Below, piece after piece: positions 1-10,200 of a DNA stretch of 16,697 nucleotides. The notes beneath the pieces were generated by a model. The model worked only from the letters and a program-made list of their open reading frames with translations. It made no database searches and was not told where the DNA came from. Both the position numbers and the translations under genes were made by a program. The stretch's first letter is position 1, and each line of letters opens with the position of its first letter. The DNA lies in contig QXCR01000325.1 of assembly GCA_004380135.1 (NCBI GenBank), positions 1 through 16,697 on the forward strand, given 5' to 3'. This DNA is from Stemphylium vesicarium. Taxonomy: Eukaryota > Ascomycota > Dothideomycetes > Pleosporales > Pleosporaceae.

Positions 1-875
1 AGCCGCATTTGACCGAGTGACTGCACACTCATGCTATCCGTCATATTGATAAGCGCACGTCATGCCTCGTGCTGCGTAGCGTGGGCGTGCACTGCTGAAT
101 GGTCTCTCGTCTCTGCGGCGCCGCACAGCCCCTAACGTTAGTTATCCGGCGGATTTCACCGAACCACACTAAGCGTATGACTGCAGCATCCATGTATAAT
201 AAGCTTCCGTACTGTACAACTACTCGTGCGACTGGCTATGTCGGACTCAGCCACTTGTCTAAGCTTGGAACTCACTCGGGGTGACCGCACGTTAGCGCTG
301 CAGTAAGCCTAACGCAGCAGCACAGTTAGCTTATCAGGTGCGCGCTACTATCTAACTGTCATAGGCTCTTGTGTTCCTGGTATCGGTCCAACCTCTACGG
401 CGAGCTGCTCCACCATCGTCATCAGGTCTCTGATCTTCTGTTCAGTGACAGCTTGCTCGCCTGCTGCGGCGCCCGTTCAGGTTGATTATGCACAGTTGTG
501 GAGGAAGCAGACTATTAAACATTCCAAACTGGGGAATGTGAAGCAAGCTAGGAAAGATGAATCGGCATATAGATGGGATTGTGGCCGCTAGTAATGAATT
601 AACTGGAACACACTATGCATCGTTGAACATCATTCAAACACGGCTGCAACACAAAACAATCACAATCATCGCCCTATCAACTTATTTTCGTCATGCTACG
701 AGATAGATATATGCTTATTGTGCGATTCTAGTAAGATTGTTTCTGGCTTCTTCCATGTCTCTAGTACAGTGCATAACACACTTGAGCTAACTGTTGGAAC
801 CAGTGGCTGCCTCACACTGATGAGGTGCTCCTTTTGCTCGTGTAACAAGGAGAGTGAAGCGTTTTCCCTAAGCAC
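1..875. other. Intergenic region without an intact gene
   Basis: No complete open reading frame with recognisable protein features was found on either strand. The short frame at 99-284 has no domain, signal or compositional support. The only coding-like stretch is a minus-strand piece at 348-460, listed separately. The part next to position 876 is the 3' flank of the minus-strand SMP-30-like gene; no canonical AATAAA was seen there on that strand. Confidence 0.5.
348..460 (-). pseudogene. Possible terminal-exon remnant of an unknown gene
   Basis: Read on the minus strand, this stretch encodes a hydrophilic peptide containing EQKIRDLMTMVEQLAVEVG and ending in PMTVR before a TAG stop at 350-348. 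It is preceded by tandem acceptor-like CAG triplets (about 461-466) and a CTGAAC branch-like motif about 20 nt further upstream, as expected for a last exon entered by a phase-1 intron. No convincing upstream exon could be found between here and 876, where the composition looks non-coding. It may be the decayed tail of a lost gene, or chance. The plus strand is also open here, which weakens the case. The family is not recognised. Confidence 0.2.
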
Positions 876-1883
876 TTAAACGTGAATTGCAAGGATCTTA
901 CCACCGTCCATGTGAATCCCGTTGACTGGGGCCTCTCGGACTCCAGCTGTAGTCACGTAGACTATGTTTTGATCCATCCACGTTCTTCCAAAGGCAGCTG
1001 AAGTCGCACCAGCAATCAAAGATGAATTCGGCCCTCCAGCAACCAAGCTACGACTTCCGTCGAGATCGACTCGTTCTAACGAGTTCTGGCTATTCTTGGC
1101 AACAAATGCAACCCCGTTCGTAGATATGGTAAAGTCGTCTCCTAGCAGATTGTTCGCGATGATCTCGTATGGTCCAGAAGCTTGACCAGTAGACGTGTCG
1201 ATTTGAACACGGCAAAACAGCCCTTTGATAGTATTTACGTAATACGCATAACTCCCAAAGACTTGGATCCCGTTGATGCCTAAGGTCAGAGGCACGCGTC
1301 CAGCTGGCTTCATCGTCGCGTCCTCAAGTACTACTTCGTGCTTCCCTGTCCATACGTTCAGGCGCCAGACCAGACCCTGAACTGAGTCTGAGATCAAGAC
1401 AGTGCCTTCTCTGTGGTTCAACGTTGTCAAACCATTCAGAAAACCTGCTTCCGGGAGTTTTTTGATTCCTGCGATCTTTTCGCATTTTCCGCCCTGGTTG
1501 AAGTCTAGCTGCCAAGCGGAATAGCTCGCAGGATCTGATGCGGCACGAGCAATTGAGTAATTGCCCGCGACAAACACAAAGATGTCAGGAGCCACCTCCG
1601 TGATCCCGAGCAGGCTGAGAGCATGCGCCTCGTCTTCGAGGTTTTTGACGAGTGTTGCGGTGTTGTGAAATGGGTCGACATGGTAGATTTCGGGCCGGTC
1701 GAGGAGTGTGACGAGAAGATTTCCGTTTGAGCGAACAGCGACATTCTCTACCCAGGTGCCATTACTGAACTGGAAGACTGTATGGATGGAGCTTTGAGAT
1801 TGAAATGGCAGCCTAGCTGCCACTACGAGTGGAAATCGCAAGAGTAAGGAAACAAAAACTGTAAAGGCACTAAAGTGACGCAT
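876..1883 (-). CDS. Secreted SMP-30/gluconolactonase-like six-bladed beta-propeller protein
   Basis: This single-exon gene encodes 335 residues. Residues 1 to about 23 form a secretory signal peptide (MRH, then a hydrophobic run to VVAA), so the product is probably secreted or lumenal. The rest consists of repeated beta-propeller blade signatures of the fungal SMP-30/gluconolactonase/LRE-like type: WVENVAVRSNGNLLVTLL, FLNGLTT, VLISDSVQGLVWRLNVWTG, LGINGI, YYVNT and FTISTNGVAFVA. Candidate N-glycosylation sites include NGT, NYS and NSS. The length fits the family and no frameshift is seen. The start is chosen because it gives the signal peptide and has A at -3 (CACAATG). Fungal members are often of unknown function; the hetero-Diels-Alderases AsR5 and EupfF of tropolone-sesquiterpenoid pathways belong to this general fold family. 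No other biosynthetic gene lies nearby, so neither lactonase nor cyclase activity can be assigned. Confidence 0.85.
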   Translation of the reverse strand: MRHFSAFTVFVSLLLRFPLVVAARLPFQSQSSIHTVFQFSNGTWVENVAVRSNGNLLVTLLDRPEIYHVDPFHNTATLVKNLEDEAHALSLLGITEVAPDIFVFVAGNYSIARAASDPASYSAWQLDFNQGGKCEKIAGIKKLPEAGFLNGLTTLNHREGTVLISDSVQGLVWRLNVWTGKHEVVLEDATMKPAGRVPLTLGINGIQVFGSYAYYVNTIKGLFCRVQIDTSTGQASGPYEIIANNLLGDDFTISTNGVAFVAKNSQNSLERVDLDGSRSLVAGGPNSSLIAGATSAAFGRTWMDQNIVYVTTAGVREAPVNGIHMDGGKILAIHV

Positions 1884-3785
1884 TGTGAACCGGAGATGTG
1901 ATGGCGAGGATGCAGAATGTCACTTCTCTAATTTGCATTTGTACGCCGCAGAAATTGCATGGCTACTCATCGGATGCAGTTCTCGTTAGTCGTCACGCTC
2001 TAAGGCGCTTATTTTCTCACGCTAGCGCTGGTGTAAGCCAAATCCAAAGAGCGTCCGGGCGCAGCCACCGGAACCCGTGGTCGAAGTTGTTCATGACCGC
2101 ACGGCCCCTATGCCTCGCAGGTAAGCAACTTAGACAACAGGTATGCGCTAAGAACACAAACCAAGTGGCGAAATCCGAAGTGGATTTCAGTCAGCGATGT
2201 AAGCGAGATCGGCTTCGCCAAAGCCTTGTCTAGTCAAAACGATAGACACCGTCGAAGAGTTCCAAAACTAATAGTGGTGACTCCAGCCAAGTACGGTACT
2301 GTACCACTGCCTACAGTATTATACCGTACTTCTGTGACCTCGCAAGCCTCGCCTGGACGAAATAACTGAGTGATCACGTAGATCCTTGTATGCTAGGCGT
2401 TTTTGCTGCGAACGAGGCTGTCATATTTACGAGGGTACAGTCGCTTGTGAGCATGCTACAAGGATTCATGCCGAGTGCTCGGGGCGAGTGGTCAGGATGA
2501 TTAGCAATAGAGTCTATTTTGATGTGACATCAATAGTGCGATTTGAGAAGGCTCTGTGTCTGGTTTTTAGATCTGGAGCTCCGTATGCCGAGTGGTGAGA
2601 CACCACTTGGGATAAAGGTGCTGCACACGTGTATTACTCTGTACCTCCCATTCTATTAAGCGGATCGTAAGTGTTATATTTAGCTGCCTAATATACTATT
2701 TTGTCAATTTAGCTTTTAGTCCTACAAAATAATAAAGAATAATCTAGATAAGACTCTTTTACTAAAACAAATAGAGGGTTCTCTAGAAAGGGGAAAGAGT
2801 AAACGCCTAGGCTGTTAGAAACAATTCCTTGCAAAAATTTAATAATTGTCAATACCAGCCTATAGTGAATTGTAGCTAACCAGAACTACTTGCTAACTAG
2901 CGTGACGCCAGTCCTCTCAAACAAAGTGCTCGCTTAATGATACGCGAATTATAACGCCCACGCGCATTGCTTATGAAGCAGCTTATCACTTGAGACAAGG
3001 GTGACGCCACGTCGTAGCCGTACGCAGCACACAGTTAGTTGTAGCGGGTCTATGTAATGGGATGAGCAGCGTCTTCAGCGCTTGTAATTGCATGGAAGAG
3101 ATCATGCGGTGCACACCTTGGCTGCTTCGTACAGTACATGTTTCACTCTTTGAAGCTCAAGGAATGCTGTAAAAGGATTTGTCGACTATAGTTGGCCACA
3201 TATGCAACCACGTGACTAGGGTCACATGATATCTCATTGTAGCAGGCACTGCCTAGTAGGCAAGTGCACTTACCTCGGAGCTGAGAGCTCCTGTACACGA
3301 ACATAAGAACACGACAACAGATAGCAATACAATTGTTGATCCGCAGCAGTTACATACGACCAAAAACGACAATCTCGAACAGCACTACCGCTTCGGCAGC
3401 TTTAAGGGCATCACCCGCAGTGCATCTAAGCATGACACCTGCCTTGAGCCCAAACGCTAATAGCATAAAGCAAGAGAGTTTAACTGAAGTAATTGTAGAG
3501 CCCCGAATTGCCAGGTTTGCTCGCCTTACTATAGCCCTGATGCTTGTTTCTCAGCTGGTTTGGCGCTAGCCCAGATCAATGCGAAATATTGCAAGTCTCC
3601 TAGACCAATGCAATTGGCTAGTATCTGGCACGAAGCTTGACCGATAAAGGGAAATAATATAGTAAGAAGCGAGCAAGACCGCAATTAAAACCTAGAATTG
3701 GAACATGTCATACGACAAAAGACGGGTATTACAGATATGGCATGTGGTGTGATATATACTGTCAAGTGAAAACCCTAGCGGCTTG
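1884..3785. other. Intergenic region, partly AT-rich, with no recognised gene
   Basis: The left end holds the promoter of the minus-strand gene at 876-1883. Small frames such as 1898-2233, 2386-2598 and 3333-3569 show no recognisable domain, and some lack an ATG start. A minus-strand mini-frame near 2090-2015 encodes about 25 residues beginning MNNFDHGFRW, without support as a gene. The stretch at about 2640-2900 is rich in A and T and may be a decayed repeat, but no transposase or LTR end could be recognised. A hairpin at 2289-2331 is listed separately. Confidence 0.5.
2289..2331. repeat. Short inverted repeat / hairpin
   Basis: AAGTACGGTA at 2289-2298 is the exact reverse complement of TACCGTACTT at 2322-2331. 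Nested inside, TACTGTA (2297-2303) pairs with TACAGTA (2312-2318), leaving an 8-nt loop. The two halves can be read as outward-facing CAGT-starting ends next to a TA dinucleotide, which recalls Tc1/mariner-type termini, but no element body is visible. It could also be a dyad-symmetric regulatory site or chance. Confidence 0.55.
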
Positions 3786-4290
3786 CTATACGATCTCACT
3801 CAAATTTCTTGTGGGGTCCGTATCGGTGTACATAGGCAGTGATTTGAAGTCGAAGCGTGGTGGACCGCTACGCAAAGTTTTTGGCTCTGGTGTCAACAAT
3901 GCTTGTGGCAGCATCTCAACGCTTGACTGGCGTCCGCAGCTTGACTTCTGGTTGGCTGGCTTGCTGTTGCTGTAAGAGGACGGGTCAAACTTTTGCCAAT
4001 CCTCGGGGAATCGGCGCTATTCTATACATAAGCGATCTTGATAAATACGTTTAGATTTGGAAGCGGCTTACTAGTCTTTTCATCACTGCCTCTACCTCTC
4101 CCAAGATAGCGCCGCCAGTCGAATCGTAGGTACGGACTTGGCCAACATCCGTATACAGTACAAAAGTGAAAACCTTACAGCTAGGCCGTATGCCCAGCTC
4201 ATGCGACTTGTTGAACAGGCCTTTTGTTCTTTTTCTACGAGACGTCTGGTCGTCTTTAGTTATCTTAGTTATTTTTCTTTTCGAAGTCAT
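3786..4290 (-). CDS. Small MADS-box-like (SRF-TF domain) protein, two exons
   Basis: The gene reads on the minus strand as exon 1 at 4290-4072, an intron at 4071-4017 (55 nt, donor GTAAGC, acceptor AATAG, branch-like CTAAAC) and exon 2 at 4016-3786. The product has 149 residues. Residues 3 to about 57 resemble the MADS DNA-binding fold: a basic stretch (KRKITKITKDDQTSRRKRTKG shortened here to its ends, positions 4-24), then GLFNKSHELGI (helix) and KVFTFVLYTDVGQVRTYDS (beta strands). After the splice the protein continues with a fungal-style tail beginning RRFPEDWQKFDPSSYS (residues 74-89) and ending at SEIV. Such short MADS-like proteins occur in Pezizomycotina and are distinct from the MCM1- and RLM1-type regulators. 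Its ATG lies 275 bp from that of the divergent ferric reductase. Sequence-specific DNA binding is inferred; the targets are unknown. The motif is diverged from canonical MADS at several positions, so a decaying or specialised copy is possible. Confidence 0.7.
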
Positions 4291-4565
4291 TTGGTGCTTA
4301 ATCGCCAGTTCGTGAGAAGATGACTGCTTAAAAAGAGCTCATAGTAGCTGAGATAAGGTGCTGCTTGGGCTCTACACTATTCTTCTATTTTTAGATATCC
4401 GGTCTAAGAAAGGCAGTGTGGGGATGTGGCGAAGCACACCGAGCCCTACCATGGTGAGCAGACCTATATATGGCGCGTCTGAGCCCATTCCGGCTCAGAT
4501 TTATTGATAGACCTAACTCTTGTATAACAAGACGAGAACTGTTTTGACCGCTCTCGACCTCCGCC
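4291..4565. promoter_or_regulatory. Divergent promoter between the MADS-like and ferric reductase genes
   Basis: The start codons of the two flanking genes face away from each other across 275 bp, so regulatory sites may be shared. A TATATAT element at 4465-4471 lies about 95 bp upstream of the reductase ATG and is nearly symmetrical. GATA-type core matches (AGATAA at 4351-4356, TGATAG near 4505) are present; GATA factors regulate iron genes in fungi, but single cores of this length are common by chance. Confidence 0.5.
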
Positions 4566-6388
4566 ATGGACGTTGTTCAGTGGTACGGAATTGCACTCAT
4601 AGCTCTGGCTGCCATGGTGCTAGCCGCCTCACACCTGCACCCTTTGTTGCCGTTCTGGCTGCTCCGGCATATTGCATATCCCCGTTCGCATCCGCTACTT
4701 GGCGGTACAGGCGATACGACACGATTTGGGGCCATCGTAATTGGGGTGTTTCTCACTGGCAACGTCTTCTGCAGCAGCGTGGGCGTCAAGAGCTCTTCGG
4801 ACCTAGTCAAGCGAACAGGACAACTCTTCACAATTAACGCAATCCCCCTGTTCCTCGGCGGCAAAATCGGTCCTCTTGTCAACGTTCTGCGCATGCAATA
4901 TGAAGACTTTGCAAGAGCGCACCGCTGGCTCGCGCGAGTCGCGACCGTACAGGCAGCTGTGCATGCTGTCGTTGCTTATGCTGCGAAGAGGGAATTTCGC
5001 AGTCAGTCACAGGTTGCAGGGCTTGTCGTAAGTCTTCTCTTTGACTGTATTCAAATTGCTTTGGTTTAACAAACTGATTAGGCTGTCTCTGTGGTGTTTC
5101 TCATTTTTCTGTTTTCTATGGGAGTGGTGCGGAGGCGCTGGTACGAGGTTTTTGCAAAGCTGCATCTCCCACTCGCTATGCTCGCAGTCGTCGCCGCTTG
5201 GCTGCACGTTGCGTCTGGCTCGGCATTCCGTCCGCCAGAGGTCTATTTGCTTGCTGCGTGCTGCACTTACGGAATTGCGTTCGCCGTGTGGCTCAAGCAC
5301 ATTGTGTATCGCAACTACAGCTCCCATGCTCTGTTCGCGTCAGCCAGAATATTCAAGGCAGGCCCATCTTCAACCCAAGTCGTACGGCTGGAACTCAAGC
5401 TGCCTCGTACCTGCGACTTCCGACCCGGTCAATTCGTGTATATCCGCATGCTGACGTTAAGAAATCTTGCTATCCTGCAGAGTCACCCATTCTATGTGCA
5501 TTCCTGGGATGAGCACGGCGTGTTTTCCATACTGGTCGAGAGAAAAAGCGGGTTTACCAGGAATCTCATGGGTGAAGACGCGCCGTTGCCGCAACCACAC
5601 GGAATCCCCGAACCCGAAGGCAATAAAAAAGGAGTGAGGGCGATAGTCGAAGGTCCCTTTGGGAAGTCATTGGACCTCACTTCATATCGCACCATTATTC
5701 TGTTTGCCACGGGTATCGGCATTGCCGCGCAGCTCTCCCACGTGCGACGGTGGCTCAAGGACAAGCAACACCATTTCCATGTCCCTACTAACAACATCAA
5801 TCTCTTTTGGGAAATTGAGGCTGAAGGTTAGCAGCGCAGCGTCGTTAGTCGTTACACTTGCTGATCGCCTACAGGATACAAGCGCTCGGTGAAAGAAGAC
5901 ATGAACGAGCTCTTAGCAATGGATCTGAAACATGTGAGTAGTGCGGCCTGCAAAGAAGAGGATCAAGCTTATGCCTAGAAGGAGGTCCGAATTCACGTCT
6001 TCGTGAAAGGTGACTCATTGGATCGAAGAAGAGGCAATATTGAGACTCCAACGAAGATTAATGCCTTGCAACCAACCCGTGTATTCTATAAATTTTCCCC
6101 CATCGATGCCGAAGCTGAAGTCAGAACGCAGCTTAAAAAAGCCTCTGAGAGAATCGTCATTGCTGGTAGGCAGTTAATCCTAATCTCTTGAGCACACAGC
6201 TGACTTCGCGCACAGTCTGCTCAGATAGTCTTACCACCGCCAGCATACGACGAGAGGTCTGCCGCACGGTAGGAAAGGATATAACACTGAAGGTCCTTGA
6301 CATTGTTCCAGGACAGCGGCAAGCTTATTGGCCATCTTTGCAGGCTTTGTTTAAGTCTAAACCGAGTAAGGCTACCCCTAGTTCTTGA
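4566..6388 (+). CDS. Ferric reductase-type transmembrane oxidoreductase (FRE family), five exons
   Basis: The exons are 4566-5027, 5082-5826, 5875-5933, 5979-6165 and 6216-6388, giving 541 residues in one frame across four introns of 54, 48, 45 and 50 nt. The product should move electrons from NAD(P)H through FAD and two haems across a membrane to reduce Fe(III) or a similar acceptor. Hydrophobic helices fill the first ~225 residues. Four haem-ligand histidines, H119, H133, H182 and H196, form two pairs with the classic 13-residue spacing. The FAD region has FRPGQFVYI (267-275) and HPFYVHSW (289-296). The NAD(P)H region has EGPFG (344-348) and ATGIGIAAQL (363-372). The final NAD-binding segment ends VCSDS (485-489) where many members have a CGP motif, and the tail RQAYW is followed by about 18 extra residues. 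The start sits in a good context (GCCATGG). It is slightly short for the family (often 600-700). The substrate metal is not determinable. Confidence 0.88.
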
Positions 6389-7288
6389 GGGCCGTCATCA
6401 CGGCCGAGATGCGTGTGAGCATAGAATAGCAGTGGTATCTAACACTCTTTTACGTTGCACTTTTGTATTCCCCTAGGTCTGTTTGGGGTTGTGACTGCTT
6501 TGTTCACCGTCATGCACTAAACCAGAGATTAGAAGCGGCATGGCATGGTAGATGGAGATTACATAGCTTAAGTAGAATACATTATTTAGTCTCTTCTTTT
6601 GACTTTGGTTCTTATTAACTGCAACTTAGTCTCTCGGACCTGTTAGTTTGCAGGCAAGGGCAAGGTTTTATGGAGAGAAGCACCAAGAAGCAGAAACGAA
6701 GTGCTAATGCAGATACTGTGTGTAATTGGGTCTATAGCCCTAGTTTTTTACAGCTCGTTCCGAATAACTAGTAGCGCGCGTCCGTTGAATAACGGCAGAA
6801 CCTCTCGAACGCTTGCTTAGTTATCTGGCCTAGGCTGCGTAGGGTGCGACGCATATCAGCTACCTTCTCAGGGAGGCGACTGAGTGCGACAAGTCAGAGA
6901 AGTGCTAAATTTGGAACAACTCTTGCTTCGTAGAACACAGGCCAAAGTGTGTCTTCCTCGGGAAAGGGAAGTGGCCGCCGATCTTAAGCATTTGGGGGAA
7001 GACGGTATTGCTTTACATATACCGAGCGATATCTCGGACTAAAGAACCGCAATACAGTATAGTTTCTCTCTGTCTGAATTCGCTACTGTAAGCCGGTTCT
7101 AATGAGGAGCTTACGGTTTTTACGGGGCTCTATAAATAGATGTAATCTAGTCATAACTGCATAGTTTCCTTTCTGGCTCGTGGGAACAAACGGGCCCTAA
7201 ACGATCCAGAATGGGCTTAACCGCCTTCATCATAAAGAGTGACACTGTATAGAGAGTTCTTTTTTGCTAAGCGTATCCTGCTAAAGCG
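6389..7288. other. Intergenic region with no recognised gene
   Basis: About 900 bases separate the reductase stop from the RING-patatin start. No long frame or known domain is seen. A minus-strand mini-frame near 6989-6906 reads MLKIGGHFPFPRKTHFG before stopping after 28 codons; it could be a relic but is too short to judge. A near-palindrome CCGAGCGATATCTCGG sits around 7023-7038. The right end contains the promoter of the next gene. Confidence 0.5.
7131..7138 (+). promoter_or_regulatory. TATA box of the RING-patatin gene
   Basis: TATAAATA is an exact match to the eukaryotic TATA consensus and lies 151-158 bp upstream of the ATG at 7289. That distance is plausible for a fungal gene with a 5' untranslated leader of about 100 nt. 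Confidence 0.55.
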
Positions 7289-10200
7289 ATGGTTTGCTGC
7301 ACTCATAGTCAGTGGCTCGGCATCTCGATCGAGGAGAAAACGAGCAACCTTCTAGAGTCTGACAGAGCACAGACCCTCCTTGCGAATAGCCCATACATCG
7401 AAGAGCAGTGGCCGAGCCTTTTTGTGCTCATTGGGAGCATTTGCAAGGCCCGAGCTATCCAGGAGCTTGTTTCCACAAAGTCTATCACACCTACACGCGC
7501 CCACGGTGAAGTGCATTTGCACCTTGACCCCTCGTCTGCGTTCAGCAAGCGGCCCATTTACGTTGCAGATAGCGACATACCTGAGAGACACCGGCGGGGC
7601 AAGATAGTGCCTGTGGCTCCCTGCCACGAGACGATCATTCACCCGTTTCAGCAGACCGAAAAACAGCCGCTCGATGCGAGCAGTGCTGCAAGACAAGTCT
7701 ACGCTCAACTTCTTCATCCCTTTGCAGACGTCTTTTGTCTCTTCGCAGCTGACTTAGGAGGGCTCCGCGGAATCTCTCGCCAGGTAGCCGCGTGGCTTGA
7801 GAAGCCGCAAGCCTCGCTACTACCGGCTGAGACATATCCTTCCCTTGTCATCGTCACAGAAGGCAACACGCGGGCCGGCGAGGAAGTAGTCAAAGACTGG
7901 TTCCTGGAGAACCTAGCTGCAGACACTTCCAAAAGCCTGTTTGATCGTTTCTCCGGTCTCGACGTGGTCACGCTATCACAGATAGACACAATGTCTAACG
8001 GTGCGCGCCACCGCCGTCTGAAAGACCGTCTGATGAGCGTCTCGGACCGCATACGCAAGCACAGAACCAAATCTCGCACTCTTTTCTCTGCCAGACACTT
8101 CCATGCTTTCTTCAGACTGGCTTGCCAACACCTTACGGGGGGCAACCATGAGCCTTTTGACTTTATACCTGCGGCAAGGTTGCATAATCCCGTCCCTTCA
8201 GACCTCAAGCAGCACCTCTCCAACTTTTTGCAGCTTGTGAAGTCGCCACGTGAGCTAATCGACTTTGCCATACCGGCGATCGCTTCCAGTCTTTTCCTAG
8301 ACAGCTATCCCCCGGATGCCCCATGTAAGTCCCTCGTCATGCCTGTCCATGCCACTGTCCTGACCCGGTTTTCAGTGTTCGATCCTGGATCTGTATTCGA
8401 AAGGTTGTACAAAGGTGTCTGCTACGAGGCAAGCAGATCTGTGTTGACCACCGAACACGATCTAAGCTTTATGCTTCCTAGTGGTATCGTCAAATCAATT
8501 GAGAGCCTCTTTCAACGCTACTTTTCGGACGCACTGCAGTCGGGCACCTCAATGTTCGCTGCGGAGTCACACAAGCGTGTCTTACAAGGATCACACGGCT
8601 TCTGGCTTAAACTTCAGAGCCGAGAGACATGTCTCGTGTGCCTCGGTCGCAGGCCACATGTTGGGCTTCCCTGCGGGCATACAGTATGCGAAAACTGTGT
8701 TGGCATATTTGGCCGCCTATCGTCGGAGGACCCTTGCGTCCACCATGTCGACCAGTGTCTTCTCTGCAAACTGGACACGAAGCACAAGAGCATACGCATC
8801 CATCCTCCCACAGCTGGCGCAGGCGTTCTCAGCATGGATGGTGGCGGTGTGCGAGGGATACTCGAGCTTGTTTTTCTTCGACTGTTGGAAGATCGGATTG
8901 GCCTCCCGATGCCGGTGCTGCGGAACTTTAAGGTCGTGTTTGGGACGAGTACAGGTTTGTCTGGCCACCTCGTTGCGATGAATCTTGCTAACGAACAGGC
9001 GTAGGGGGTATTATCGCGCTGGGACTCGCTCAGGGCTGGTCCGTCGAGAAGTGCATCAAAATCTTTCCACGGCTGGCTGATGCGGCCTTCCAGCGGAGGA
9101 GGTTCCTGGGCCTGCTCCATCTGCCCAAAGCTCTAGAGTCTCTGATGTCCATCTTCACCGACTGTCTCTACCCAGCTGGCAGTATTGAAATGGCGCTCAA
9201 AGAAGCTTACGGCTCTGAACAGGGTCTTTTGGAAATGTCGCAGGCAGCATCTCTTGGAACGCGAGTTGGGGTACCTGTGGCAACTGTGCGCGGACCCTCG
9301 TTGTGCCTGTTTACCAGCTATAACGGCACAGGACTTCGCAAGAACGATCTGGGTATCTTACAGAGCATCTAAAGCTTGCCGACAACTACTGACAGTTTCT
9401 CAGAGTACCATATTATCGAGTCGCACGACGGCGTCGACCAGCCGCGGTTGTGGGAAGTGTGAGTCGCCAGAAGCTAAGCCTTGATCCCGCTGACATCATC
9501 TGACAGCGCACGTGCAGCATCGGCAGCTCCACTGTAAGTCTGACCGCGTTCGGCGTGCTGACTGCGCTGACTGTACGGCAGATTCTTTAAGCCGACTACC
9601 ATCAGGGGATACGCCGACCAACAGGACGCGGGCCAGCTACGCAATAATCCAATCTTTATGGCCTTGTCTGAAGCCGAGGCATTGTTCCCGTTTACGGAAG
9701 AGCCCGACTTGGTGGTGAGCCTGGGTACTGGGAGTCCGCGTCCGAACGCCAAAGAGCTTTACACTTCAGGCTCGCGCGGCCTGCTCAAAGATGGCTGGAT
9801 CCCACGCTTCCTCCGCGGATCATGGGAAACCATGGCCGGGAATCGAGACTGGAAAGCCCTCGTAAGCTCTGGTAGGGCGAAGTCGAGCGGAAAGTATCAC
9901 CGACTGGATATTGAGTTTGACGGGCCTGAGCCAAGACTCGACGCCGTGAGCGACATGGCTAGCCTTCAGTCTCGAGCGCTTGAAGATCCTTTGCTCTCCC
10001 CAGTCCTCGATAACATTGCGGAATGCGCCATAGCCTCTCTGTTCTACTTCAAGCCGCACACGCGCCCAAGGTACATGGGCGGACAGTACGTCGGCTCTGG
10101 CTGGATCAAGTGCAAGCTCCCGTACGGTGAGCCTGCGCTCGAAGTCCTTCTCCGCCGACTTAGCACCGCTGGAGCGAGGCTGCTGATTGGCGACAGAAAC

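Noticed and set aside
3742..4054. Two overlapping plus-strand frames (3742-3975 and 3857-4054)
   Set aside because: They lie opposite exon 2 and the intron of the minus-strand MADS-like gene, which has splice signals and a sensible continuous protein.
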